From Ruminococcus sp. 210702-SL.1.03 (GTDB taxonomy: Bacteria > Bacillota > Clostridia > Oscillospirales > Ruminococcaceae): a stretch of DNA of 64,000 nucleotides. How positions within the stretch are numbered: the first letter of the stretch is position 1; the number at the start of each line of letters is the position of its first letter. Below, piece after piece: positions 1 to 8,075 of the stretch. Made by a program: the position numbers and the translations under genes. Location: contig NZ_JAJCLZ010000007.1 of the NCBI RefSeq assembly GCF_020559915.1, forward strand, positions 62,001 to 126,000, read 5' to 3'. The notes beneath the pieces were generated by a model. It saw nothing but the letters and a program-made list of their open reading frames with translations. It did not search any database and had not been told where the DNA came from.

Positions 1-1
1 T

Positions 2-496
2 AAGCCGCCGAAAATGTTCGACATAGAAAAAATGGCGCGGCGCTGGGGCGAATGTGTGCTGCTGATAAAACAGCATGGTTTTGTAAATACTAAGACCGCG
101 ATACCCGAAAGCTGCTGCGGCTTCGCTTTCGATGTTTCGCATGATATGAAGATAGAGGAGCTGCTTTGCGTTTCAGACGTCTGCATCACCGATTACTCCT
201 CGCTGATATTTGAATATTCACTCTTTGAAAGACCTATGGTGTTTTACGCCTACGACCTTGACGAATTTTACGATTACCGCGGATTTTACTACAAATACGA
301 CCGCGATTTCCTGCCGGGGGATATTGTAAAGACCGAAGCTGAGCTTGCCGAGAGCGTGGCGAGGGCGCTGGAGCAGGGCTGCGATACCGCCGAGGTGCGC
401 CGCTTCCGCGAACGCTTTATGGGCGCCTGCGACGGCAGGAGCGCCGAGCGGATAATCGGCTATATAACGGATAATAATGATAACGATATAAAGTAA
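2..496 (+). CDS. CDP-glycerol/CDP-ribitol polymerase, C-terminal fragment (cut by window edge)
   Basis: This is the C-terminal part of a TagF/TarL-type glycerophosphotransferase, the enzymes that polymerise polyol phosphates from CDP-polyols on the cytoplasmic membrane face. The reading frame is open from the first bases of the window, so the ATG at 14 is probably internal. The segment around ITDYSSLIFEYSLFERPMVF matches the donor-site region of the full-length relative at 4999-6867 (ITDYSSIIYETSLLRKPMLF), and both carry a VLLIKQH/VLIIKLH strand upstream. It ends in an acidic Asn/Asp-rich tail. The next gene starts 30 bases later, consistent with one operon. Whether it handles glycerol- or ribitol-phosphate cannot be decided from this fragment. 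Confidence 0.8.
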   Translation, partial: KPPKMFDIEKMARRWGECVLLIKQHGFVNTKTAIPESCCGFAFDVSHDMKIEELLCVSDVCITDYSSLIFEYSLFERPMVFYAYDLDEFYDYRGFYYKYDRDFLPGDIVKTEAELAESVARALEQGCDTAEVRRFRERFMGACDGRSAERIIGYITDNNDNDIK

Positions 497-526
497 AAAT
501 ATGATTTTCGGAGGAATTTTTAAGCT

Positions 527-1723
527 ATGAAATTTGGTGTGATAATGCACAAGACTACGCAGAATATCGGCGATGATATTCAGACATTCGCGGCTAAGTG
601 CCACCTGCCGAGCGTAGATTATTTTATCGACAGAGAGTGCCTCGATATTTTTGAAACGCCCGATAAAAAGCCCGCCGCAGTGGTCATGAGCGCGTGGTAT
701 ATGTGGAAAAAGTGGAACTGGCCGCCCTCTGACTACGTTGTGCCGCTGCTTACCGGCATACATTTTTCCGACCATCAGGCTTCGGAGCAGACGGGAAGCC
801 CTGTGCAGACCGAATTTCTGACAGGCTGCGGAGCGGAGTATATGAATAAAAACGGCCCCGTGGGCTGCCGCGATATGTACACCTACAATAAATTCAAGTC
901 GATAGGGCTCGACGCTTTTTTCTCGGGCTGCATAACCCTTACGCTGCCTAAGATGGAGATAAAGAAGCCCGAGCGCGAATACATCTGCGCCGCCGACCTG
1001 CCTAAGGACATTCTCGCCGCGCTGAAAGAGCGAATGAAGGGCACGGGCATCGACATAGTGGAAACTACTCATTATAAAGACTACCGCAACAGCAATGCTA
1101 CTTGGGAGGAGCGCGAGGCGGCTGTAAAAGAGCTGCTGACCATCTACCAGAACGCTAAATGCGTAGTTACCCGCCGCCTGCACTGCGCGCTGCCGTGCCT
1201 TGCTATGGAAGTGCCTGTATTCGTTACCAACCGCCACAAGCGCCCCGTATCGGGCAGATTTGACCCATATTACGACTGGATAGCGAATTGCAGCTACAAA
1301 GAATTTCTCGCGGGAAAATTCGATTACAATTTCGCTGACCCGCCCGCTAACGACCCCGCATACCTCGAGGTGCGCAACGCTATGATAAAGTCGATAGACG
1401 ATTTCGTGGCGAAGTACAAGGACGAGGAGGGCAGCCCCGAGCAGTACAAAAAGACCTCGTACACCGCCGAGGAGCTGTATAAATGGCGCTGCGACACCAT
1501 GCGCGACTGCATGAACCGCTGGTTCGACATAACAGTGGCTGAGGAGAAAGAGCTTAAAGAGCTGCGCGCTTTCAAAAAGACTCACGAAAACGAGCACGAT
1601 AAGCTCATGCAGTACAAGGCGGAAAGCGAAAGAAGCAAAAAGATACTGGGCTGCCGCAGCGTAAAGCTGGCTATAAAGGCGCGAAACGCTTTCATGCCGA
1701 AAGACAAAAAGATAAAAGTATAA
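527..1723 (+). CDS. Polysaccharide pyruvyltransferase-like protein (copy 1)
   Basis: 398 residues, resembling the PF04230 family, which transfers pyruvate from PEP to sugars of surface polymers. Supporting features are the N-terminal NIGDDIQTFAA segment (about residues 13-23), the central SGCITLTLPK strand and the basic TRRLHCALPCLAM motif near residue 215, which resembles the family's conserved R-x-H region. A GGAGG ribosome binding site sits about 12 bases before the ATG. It is a tandem paralogue of the next gene. The C-terminus has a short charged helix and a basic tail (ARNAFMPKDKKIKV) shared with copy 2. It lies between two polymerase genes, suggesting wall-polymer or capsule modification. 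The actual acceptor is unknown, and pyruvylation itself is inferred from family only. Confidence 0.75.
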   Translation: MKFGVIMHKTTQNIGDDIQTFAAKCHLPSVDYFIDRECLDIFETPDKKPAAVVMSAWYMWKKWNWPPSDYVVPLLTGIHFSDHQASEQTGSPVQTEFLTGCGAEYMNKNGPVGCRDMYTYNKFKSIGLDAFFSGCITLTLPKMEIKKPEREYICAADLPKDILAALKERMKGTGIDIVETTHYKDYRNSNATWEEREAAVKELLTIYQNAKCVVTRRLHCALPCLAMEVPVFVTNRHKRPVSGRFDPYYDWIANCSYKEFLAGKFDYNFADPPANDPAYLEVRNAMIKSIDDFVAKYKDEEGSPEQYKKTSYTAEELYKWRCDTMRDCMNRWFDITVAEEKELKELRAFKKTHENEHDKLMQYKAESERSKKILGCRSVKLAIKARNAFMPKDKKIKV

Positions 1724-1784
1724 TAGTAAAAAAAATAAGATAAACGGCAACAAACAGAACAAAAAAGAAGGGGACATTTCTGAT

Positions 1785-3095
1785 ATGAAGTTTGGCGTTA
1801 TGGTGCACAAGCATACGCAGAATATCGGCGACGATATACAGACATTCGCGGCGGCGCGGCTGCTGCCCGAGCTGACATATTTTCTCGACCGCGAGCGCCT
1901 TGACAGCTTCGTTACCGAAGACGGCGAGCCTGCCGCGGTGGTGATGAGCGCGTGGTATATGTGGCACAAGTGGAACTGGCCGCCCTCAAAATACATCATG
2001 CCGCTGTACGTCGGTATGCACTATACTGACAACGAGCTGGCGCAGCAGGACGGCTCGCCAGTAAAGACTGAGTTTCTTACAGGTATCGGCAAAGAGCATT
2101 TCGACGCTTACTCGCCGATAGGCTGCCGCGACACATACACCGAGAGAACTTTCAAAGAGCTGGGCATAGACGCGTATTTCTCAGGCTGCATAACCCTTAC
2201 GCTGCCGAAAATGCCGATAGTAAAGCCTGAACGTGAGTACGTTTGCTGCGTAGACGTCAGCAAAGCCGCCGCAGAGCACACGCGAAAGCTGCTCGAAGGC
2301 ACGGGTATAGAGCTGCGCGAGATAACGCATTATAAAGACTACCGCAACAGCGATGCGACATGGGAAGAGCGCGTGAAAAACGTAACCGACCTGCTGACTG
2401 TTTATCAGAACGCTAAGTGCGTTGTAACACGCCGCCTGCACTGCGCGCTGCCTTGCCTCGCTATGGGTGTGCCGGTGCTCACGCTGAATAACGAAAAGGC
2501 GGGGGCGGATATACGCTTTGAGCCGTATTACGATTGGCTGCACAACTGCTCGCGCGAGGAGTATATATCGGGCGAATACGATTACGATATTACTGATCCG
2601 CCCGCGAACTCCGAAAAGCATTTGGAGTGCAGAGAGCGCCTGATAAAGACCGTTACGGACTTTGCCGAAAAGTACAAGGATATCCACGGCACAGCTGAGG
2701 AGCTTGCAAAGACGGCTTACACGCAGGAGCAGCTCATAAACTGGCGGCATGACACCATGAAAAACTGCATGGATCGCTGGCTGTACGTCACGCGCGGGCA
2801 TATACATACCATCGCGAAGCTGGAGAAGCGCTCGGCAAAGCTCGGCGAAGAGAAGAAAAAGAGCGCCGACCTGAGCAAAAAGCTGGCGGCGGAAAAAAAG
2901 CTGACGGAGGAGCAGAGCAGGCGCATAGCCGAGCTGGAAAGCAAACTGGCAGCCGCCGAGAACGGGCTTGCCGAGAGCGAGAGGCAGAACAAGCGCATGA
3001 GGAAAATAATCTCATGCCGCTGCGTAAGGTACTCGGTGGCGGCGCGCAACGCCTTTGTCAAGAAAAACAAGAAAATAAAAATAGACGATATATAA
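1785..3095 (+). CDS. Polysaccharide pyruvyltransferase-like protein with C-terminal coiled coil (copy 2)
   Basis: 436 residues; the first ~340 align closely with copy 1, including NIGDDIQTFAA, SGCITLTLPK, the HYKDYRNS.ATWEER block and VTRRLHCALPCLAM. It differs by a predicted coiled coil at about residues 340-410, rich in Lys, Glu and Ala, before the shared ARNAF..K.KKIK basic tail. Such coiled coils in surface-polysaccharide enzymes often mediate membrane or partner association. The two copies are head to tail with about 60 bases between them, so a local duplication followed by divergence of the C-terminus is the simplest explanation. The substrate is unknown. Confidence 0.75.
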   Translation: MKFGVMVHKHTQNIGDDIQTFAAARLLPELTYFLDRERLDSFVTEDGEPAAVVMSAWYMWHKWNWPPSKYIMPLYVGMHYTDNELAQQDGSPVKTEFLTGIGKEHFDAYSPIGCRDTYTERTFKELGIDAYFSGCITLTLPKMPIVKPEREYVCCVDVSKAAAEHTRKLLEGTGIELREITHYKDYRNSDATWEERVKNVTDLLTVYQNAKCVVTRRLHCALPCLAMGVPVLTLNNEKAGADIRFEPYYDWLHNCSREEYISGEYDYDITDPPANSEKHLECRERLIKTVTDFAEKYKDIHGTAEELAKTAYTQEQLINWRHDTMKNCMDRWLYVTRGHIHTIAKLEKRSAKLGEEKKKSADLSKKLAAEKKLTEEQSRRIAELESKLAAAENGLAESERQNKRMRKIISCRCVRYSVAARNAFVKKNKKIKIDDI

Positions 3096-3119
3096 AAATA
3101 GTAAAGAGGTAATTTGAAG

Positions 3120-3827
3120 ATGATATACGGAGCAATGCTCGCAGGGGGAAGCGGCACAAGAGTTAAAAGCTCAGACGTGCCGAAGCAGTTTATAGAGATA
3201 GGCGGCGCACCTGTGATAATACACACGCTGAACAATATGCTGAAAGTGGAAAGGTTCGACCTTATCTACATCGCCTGCCGCGAGGACTACATCGAATATC
3301 TGAAAAAGGCTGCCGCCGAGCACGCGAGCCACCCCGAAAAGGTTCGCATAATAGCGGGCGGAAAAGAGCGCATGGACTCTATACGCTGCGTTACCGACGC
3401 GATAGAGCGCGACAACGGTATAGGCGAGGAGGACGTTATAGTTATCCACGACGCCGTAAGGCCTTTCGTTACTGAAAAGATACTTAACGACTCTATCGAC
3501 TGCGCGGCTAAGTACGGCGCCTGCGTATGCGGTCTGCCCTGCGCGGACACTATACTGCATTCGGTAAAGGGCGGCGTGGTAGACGACATACCCGCCCGCA
3601 GCGAGCTTTTCTGCGGACAAGCCCCAGACAGCTTTCGCCTGCACCACTTCATCAAAATGCAGGAGAACCTTACTCCCGAGCAGAAGGAGAAGATAACGGG
3701 AACTTCGCAGATATGCACCATGAACGGCCAGCCCATATACATCATAGAGGGCGACGCCATAAACTTCAAGATAACTACCGACAGCGACTTGCTTATGGTA
3801 AGAACGCTGATGGGTGAAAAAGCATAA
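3120..3827 (+). CDS. tarI: Ribitol-5-phosphate cytidylyltransferase (TarI type)
   Basis: 235 residues, IspD/TarI nucleotidyltransferase family. The N-terminal LAGGSGTRVKS..PKQF nucleotide-binding loop (about residues 7-25), the HDAVRPF motif near residue 108 and the late NFKITTDSDL motif are visible. The family contains both MEP cytidylyltransferase (IspD) and ribitol-phosphate cytidylyltransferase (TarI). The immediately following TarJ-like dehydrogenase and polyol polymerase favour TarI, making CDP-ribitol from CTP and ribitol-5-phosphate. I chose ATG 3120 because AAAGAGG at 3102-3109 gives a normal spacing; an in-frame TTG at 3114 would be too close. Confidence 0.75.
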   Translation: MIYGAMLAGGSGTRVKSSDVPKQFIEIGGAPVIIHTLNNMLKVERFDLIYIACREDYIEYLKKAAAEHASHPEKVRIIAGGKERMDSIRCVTDAIERDNGIGEEDVIVIHDAVRPFVTEKILNDSIDCAAKYGACVCGLPCADTILHSVKGGVVDDIPARSELFCGQAPDSFRLHHFIKMQENLTPEQKEKITGTSQICTMNGQPIYIIEGDAINFKITTDSDLLMVRTLMGEKA

Positions 3828-3866
3828 ATTTATACAAAAGTTCAGTTTTTAGAAAGGAAATCTGAA

Positions 3867-4937
3867 ATGAAAAGTCTTATCGACATTCCTGAAAAGATGA
3901 AAGCTCTCGTGCTTCACGGCGTGGGAGATCTGCGGTACGAGGAGATAGACGTGCCCGAGCTGAAAGAGGGCACTGTGCTGCTGAAAATAAAAGCCTGCGG
4001 CATATGCTCAAGCGATATACCCAGAATATTTGTAAACGGCACATACCATTTCCCGACAGTGCCGGGCCACGAATTTTCGGGACAGATAGTAGCCGTGGGC
4101 GACGGAGCAGACGAAGCCCTGCTCGGCAGAAGAAGCTGCGTATTCCCGATGCTGCCCTGCCGCACCTGCAAAGCCTGCGGTATGGAAGAGTGGGCGCAGT
4201 GCTCGGGATACAGCTATTTCGGCTCGCGTCAGGACGGCGCATTTGCCGAATATCTCGTAGTGCCAACATGGAACTTAGTGCCTTTTGCAGACACGCTTTC
4301 TTACGAGGAAGCCGCGCTCTGCGAACCTGCCGCGGTATCGCTGCACGCAGTGAACATCTCGCAGGCGGCTGAGGGCATGAACGCGGTGGTAGTCGGCACG
4401 GGCACTATCGCATTCCTCATCGGCTCTTTCGTAAAGGCAAAGGTCGGCGAGGGCAAGGTCATTATCTGCGGCAGAAGCCAAAACAAGCTGGACTATGCGC
4501 GCGACCTGGGCTTTGAGACTATCAATACATCTGAGGAAGCCATCGCCGAAGGCGTAAAGCGCATAACGGGCAGCGAGGGCGCAGACGTAGTTTTCGAGGC
4601 GGTAGGCTCTAACGCGGCTATCGAGAACGCTATAAAGGCGGCGGGCGCGCTTAGCAGAGTAGTGCTAATAGGCAACCCGACCGAAGACCTTCATATAGAG
4701 AAAAACGCCTACTGGTCTATACTGCGCAAGCAGCTTACGGTATGCGGCTCTTGGAACTCTAACTACAACAGCCGCGTAAACGACTGGGCGCAGGCGCTCG
4801 AGATATTCGAGAGCGGAAAGCTGAACCTCAAGGGGCTTATCACCCACACGTTCGATATGGCTGATAAGGACAAGGCTTTCGACACGGTAAGAGATCCTAA
4901 GCAGTTCACGCTGAAAGTAATGTTCACTATGGACTGA
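3867..4937 (+). CDS. tarJ: Zinc-dependent ribulose-5-phosphate reductase (TarJ type)
   Basis: 356 residues, medium-chain zinc alcohol dehydrogenase. Visible features are KACGICSSD (catalytic zinc Cys), PGHEFSG, the structural-zinc cysteines in LPCRTCKACGMEEWAQC and the Rossmann segment VVVGTGTIAFLIG. In TarIJ pairs this enzyme reduces ribulose-5-phosphate to ribitol-5-phosphate with NADPH, feeding TarI. Galactitol-1-phosphate dehydrogenase has a similar architecture, so substrate assignment depends on context. A GAAAGGAA site precedes the ATG, 39 bases after tarI. Confidence 0.75.
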   Translation: MKSLIDIPEKMKALVLHGVGDLRYEEIDVPELKEGTVLLKIKACGICSSDIPRIFVNGTYHFPTVPGHEFSGQIVAVGDGADEALLGRRSCVFPMLPCRTCKACGMEEWAQCSGYSYFGSRQDGAFAEYLVVPTWNLVPFADTLSYEEAALCEPAAVSLHAVNISQAAEGMNAVVVGTGTIAFLIGSFVKAKVGEGKVIICGRSQNKLDYARDLGFETINTSEEAIAEGVKRITGSEGADVVFEAVGSNAAIENAIKAAGALSRVVLIGNPTEDLHIEKNAYWSILRKQLTVCGSWNSNYNSRVNDWAQALEIFESGKLNLKGLITHTFDMADKDKAFDTVRDPKQFTLKVMFTMD

Positions 4938-4998
4938 TTGAAAAACTGATAAACTTGCTGAAAAAGGAAAAGAAAAAGGAAGAGTAAAAAGTAATATC

Positions 4999-6867
4999 AT
5001 GGAAAGCTTCAATTTTTATAAAGTTACAGAGATAGAAGAAATTGAGGACAGAAGAAGAGCGATAGAGAAACAAACGAAGAAAAATGCGGCATTCGCGGTG
5101 CTCGACAAGATAGAGTTCAAGCGCGTGATAATGAACATCGGCGGCAGGCTGGTAAACGCCGACCCCGCCAAGCAGTACGGTGCACGTTTCGTCACCGCCG
5201 ACAGAAAGAAGATGTTTTACCCCGCGCATTTCGACATTGATGGCGACAGGTTCACACTTTCGATGAACATAATGTGCTCTAAGGGCGAAGCACCGATAGC
5301 CACGGGCGAGTATTTCCTCGTGATATTCGAGAAGTACAAAGACCACCGCAAGGAGATGGGCTACAAGCCTACTAAGACGAGCGAAACGGTAAAGCGCAGC
5401 GGCGTGGTGTACAAAATGACCTACGACGAAAAGGGCAATACCACCGCGAAAAAAGCGCTCACCCGCGAGCTTTCCTGCTACATCGACCCCGAGCTGGACG
5501 GTATGTGCACGGATACTGAGGCGAACCCCTGGAATTTTAAGCTGCGGCGCGGCGCGAACAACCTTTTCTACGCCGAATCGCGCATAGATATGGACACCGC
5601 CGAGTATTACCTGATGGTAGAATACAAAGAGCCTTCAAAACCGCTCGGATTTATCGGCAGGCAGAAAAAGTACTGGGGCGGCAAGGTCAGCAATATGAAA
5701 AAAGACCTGAACGCGCTGAACCTTTGGGGATTTACACACCTCTTCAAATTTTTCTGCAAGACGGCTAAGCGAAACGGCGATATCATCCTCTTCGCTTCCG
5801 GCTCGCGCGCGGAGATAGGCGGCAATGAGGAATTTATCTACAAGAGAATGCTTGAGAGGGGCTTGGATAAAAAATACAAGTTCCGCTTCGACTTCAAAGC
5901 CAGCATAAATCAGTCCCGCCCCGCGTGGAAGATGGTGCGCTTCGCCTACTACCTCGCTACTTCGGATATTATCTTGATAGACGATTACTACCCCGAGATA
6001 TACAAGGTGGATTACCCTAAGACCACTAAGATACTACAAGTATGGCACGCCTGCGGAGCTTTCAAATCGCTGGGATTTGAGCGACTGGGCAAGCCGGGCG
6101 CGCCGCCGTTCAATACGCGCGTGCATAAGTGCTATACGCACGTTCCCGTAAGCTCGTACCATTCGGCAAAGCACCACGCCGAGGGCTTCGCGATAGACGA
6201 GAGCAAGTTTTACCCCGTGGGCATACCCCGCACGGATATTTTCTTCGACGAGGAGTATAAAAAGACTACGCGCGAGAAGATGCTGAACGAGTTCCCGCAG
6301 TGCAAAACGGCTAGCACGGTCTACCTCTATGCGCCTACCTTCCGCGGCACTAACGCCACCGACGCTTATTTCCCGTTCGATAAATTCGACCTCGAGCGCT
6401 GGGGAGAGTTCCTAGAGCAGACCGGCTCGGTGCTGATAATAAAGCTGCACCCATTTGTAAGCAAGCGCGTGGAGATACCCGCGAAGTACAAAGACCGCAT
6501 ACTCGACGCTACCGATTACCGCGAGGTAAACGATATACTCTTCATCATCGACGTGCTGATAACCGACTATTCTTCGATAATCTACGAAACATCGCTGCTG
6601 AGAAAGCCTATGCTTTTCTTCGCTTTCGACCGCAGATATTACGAGTTTACCCGCGATTTCTACGAGCCGTATGACCAGCTCGTGCCGGGCAAGATAGTTT
6701 CCGACTTCGACGAGCTGCTCGAAGCTATGAAGAATAAAGATTACGACTTCCACAAGATGGACGCATTTATTGCAAAGAATTTCACATATACCGACGGAAA
6801 AGCTACTGACAGAGTTATCGACAGACTGATAATGGGTCTGCCCGATGGCGAAAGCAAGGCTAAGTAA
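4999..6867 (+). CDS. CDP-polyol glycerophosphotransferase-type polymerase (TarL/TagF-like)
   Basis: 622 residues. The C-terminal half (about 250-610) is a glycerophosphotransferase domain of the TagF/TarL type, with ILQVWHACGAFKSLGF (a variant of the family's WHG motif), HVPVSSYHSAKHHAEGF, VYLYAPTFRGT, LIIKLHPFVS and LITDYSSIIYETSLLRKPM. The N-terminal ~240 residues are a beta-rich region I do not recognise, possibly acceptor binding. Next to TarI and TarJ the likely donor is CDP-ribitol, giving poly(ribitol-phosphate) at the membrane, but CDP-glycerol cannot be excluded. The gene at the left edge of the window is a second member of the family. Confidence 0.8.
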   Translation: MESFNFYKVTEIEEIEDRRRAIEKQTKKNAAFAVLDKIEFKRVIMNIGGRLVNADPAKQYGARFVTADRKKMFYPAHFDIDGDRFTLSMNIMCSKGEAPIATGEYFLVIFEKYKDHRKEMGYKPTKTSETVKRSGVVYKMTYDEKGNTTAKKALTRELSCYIDPELDGMCTDTEANPWNFKLRRGANNLFYAESRIDMDTAEYYLMVEYKEPSKPLGFIGRQKKYWGGKVSNMKKDLNALNLWGFTHLFKFFCKTAKRNGDIILFASGSRAEIGGNEEFIYKRMLERGLDKKYKFRFDFKASINQSRPAWKMVRFAYYLATSDIILIDDYYPEIYKVDYPKTTKILQVWHACGAFKSLGFERLGKPGAPPFNTRVHKCYTHVPVSSYHSAKHHAEGFAIDESKFYPVGIPRTDIFFDEEYKKTTREKMLNEFPQCKTASTVYLYAPTFRGTNATDAYFPFDKFDLERWGEFLEQTGSVLIIKLHPFVSKRVEIPAKYKDRILDATDYREVNDILFIIDVLITDYSSIIYETSLLRKPMLFFAFDRRYYEFTRDFYEPYDQLVPGKIVSDFDELLEAMKNKDYDFHKMDAFIAKNFTYTDGKATDRVIDRLIMGLPDGESKAK

Positions 6868-6881
6868 GAAAGGATAAAAAT

Positions 6882-7565
6882 ATGCAGAATAACGATAAGG
6901 GCATCATTTCGGTATCAATGATGTGCGTAAGGCTAGACCTTACTATGGATTACCTCGAAGCTTTCAAGCGCAGCGGCGTTGATATGCTGCATATCGACGT
7001 TATGGACGGTACTTTCGTGCCGAATATCACCATTGGCGTAGACTATGTAAAGCAGCTGAGAGAGATAAGCTCCTGCCCGTTCGACTTCCACTTCATGGTA
7101 GAAGAGCCTGAGGAGAAGATGAAGTGGTTCGATATTCGCGAGGGCGACTGGGTATCGGTACACTGGGAGTCTACAAAGCATATCGACAAGTGTATGCAGT
7201 ATATAAAGAGCCGCGGCGCAAAGGCTTGCGTAGCGCTAAACCCCGGCACGCCTATCTTCATGATAGAGGAGATATACGATTACCTCGACGGCGTACTGCT
7301 GCTCAGCGTAAACCCCGGCTTCGCAGGTCAGAAGATAATCCCCTCCGTCATCGAAAAGGTGAAGAAGATGAAAGCCCACCTCAAAGAGATAGGCAGAGAG
7401 GATATAACGATAATAGCCGACGGCAATATGTCGAACGAAAACTCTAAGCTGATGTACGACGCAGGCGCGCGCATATTCGTAGCGGGCACTTCGAGCATAG
7501 TAAAGAACACGATAGAGGGCGTAGACGACCGCATAGCCGCCATGAGAAAGAGCATTGGCTACTAA
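6882..7565 (+). CDS. Ribulose-phosphate 3-epimerase family protein
   Basis: 227 residues, TIM-barrel pentose-5-phosphate epimerase. Motifs are MLHIDVMDGTFVPNITIG (metal-binding His/Asp), FDFHFMVEEPEEK, ALNPGTP, LLLSVNPGFAGQK and IIADGNMSNEN. The last corresponds to the catalytic VDGG segment of Rpe: the Asp is kept but the following Gly is Asn. It ends the wall-polymer operon, 14 bases after the polymerase, with AGAAAGGA before the ATG. A dedicated epimerase would supply ribulose-5-phosphate from xylulose-5-phosphate to TarJ. It might instead be specialised for a modified pentose or hexulose phosphate; sequence alone does not decide. Confidence 0.8.
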   Translation: MQNNDKGIISVSMMCVRLDLTMDYLEAFKRSGVDMLHIDVMDGTFVPNITIGVDYVKQLREISSCPFDFHFMVEEPEEKMKWFDIREGDWVSVHWESTKHIDKCMQYIKSRGAKACVALNPGTPIFMIEEIYDYLDGVLLLSVNPGFAGQKIIPSVIEKVKKMKAHLKEIGREDITIIADGNMSNENSKLMYDAGARIFVAGTSSIVKNTIEGVDDRIAAMRKSIGY

Positions 7566-7590
7566 TTACTAAATACGCATTTGCATTTAC

Positions 7591-7624
7591 AGCCGTTCCG
7601 CAGAAAGCGCGGGGCGGCTTTTTT
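7591..7624 (+). terminator. Intrinsic terminator after the wall-polymer operon
   Basis: A GC-rich inverted repeat (GCCG...CGGC) followed by TTTTTT lies 26 bases after the epimerase stop codon and closes the operon. Confidence 0.7.
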
Positions 7625-7688
7625 GCGCTGTTTTGTCATATCCCGTCGACGCGGAATAGTATAGAGCATAGGGCAGGGGGTGAGATAT

Positions 7689-7769
7689 ATGGAGATACTG
7701 CTTGCGGCGGCGTGCGCAGGGCTTGTGAACGGTCTGCGCTTTTTCAAGGTGATTTGCAGGAGAGGGTGA
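7689..7769 (+). CDS. Possible 26-residue hydrophobic small protein
   Basis: An ATG at 7689 preceded by an AGGGGG-type purine stretch at about 9 bases opens a 26-codon frame, beginning MEILLAAACAGLVNG and ending FFKVICRRG. It would be a short hydrophobic peptide with a basic end. I do not recognise a family, there is no clear promoter, and the frame may be chance. It sits between the operon terminator and a palindromic repeat element. Confidence 0.25.
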   Translation: MEILLAAACAGLVNGLRFFKVICRRG

Positions 7770-7802
7770 CGGCAAGTTTGCACACCCCTAAGCACAATTT
7801 TC

Positions 7803-7977
7803 TTATTTTGCACTCATGTACGAAACCCCTGTATTTACTGGTAGTTTTCAAGAGTGCACGGTAAGACCTCGTGCACTCATGGAGAGAGATTTTACCATCA
7901 TGCGTGCACGGAAAAAGGTCGTGCACTCATGTAAACACCCAGCAAAATCAAGGGTTTGCGCCATGAGTGCAAAATAA
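7803..7977. repeat. 175-bp palindromic element with 16-bp perfect terminal inverted repeats
   Basis: The ends TTATTTTGCACTCATG (7803-7818) and its exact reverse complement (7962-7977) flank two internal hairpins: GAGTGCACG/CGTGCACTC (7852-7860 with 7870-7878) and GTGCACG/CGTGCAC (7904-7910 with 7920-7926), each with a 9-base loop. The core GTGCACTCATG therefore recurs three times direct and once inverted. No ORF spans it. The architecture fits a MITE or REP-type element or a structured RNA. No target-site duplication is obvious. Confidence 0.6.
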
Positions 7978-8014
7978 CTTTATTGACTGTGCCCCATCTG
8001 CACTGATGGGAGCG

Positions 8015-8055
8015 CAAAAAAGCTCTTCTCAGCGTTTGCCGAAAAGAGCTTTGCG
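8015..8055 (-). terminator. Intrinsic terminator of glmU
   Basis: Read on the minus strand, AAAGCTCTT pairs with AAGAGCTTT across a ~14-base loop and is followed by a run of T. It lies 20 bases past the glmU stop. Confidence 0.75.
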
Positions 8056-8075
8056 TACTTATTTAATTTTGCGTA

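Noticed and set aside
218..1999. 593-codon minus-strand open frame
   Set aside because: It lies antisense to three clearly coding genes, has no family resemblance and reflects the GC-rich codon pattern of the plus strand.
7803..7977. CRISPR array
   Set aside because: The GTGCACTCATG copies are short, partly inverted and unevenly spaced, with no cas genes nearby.
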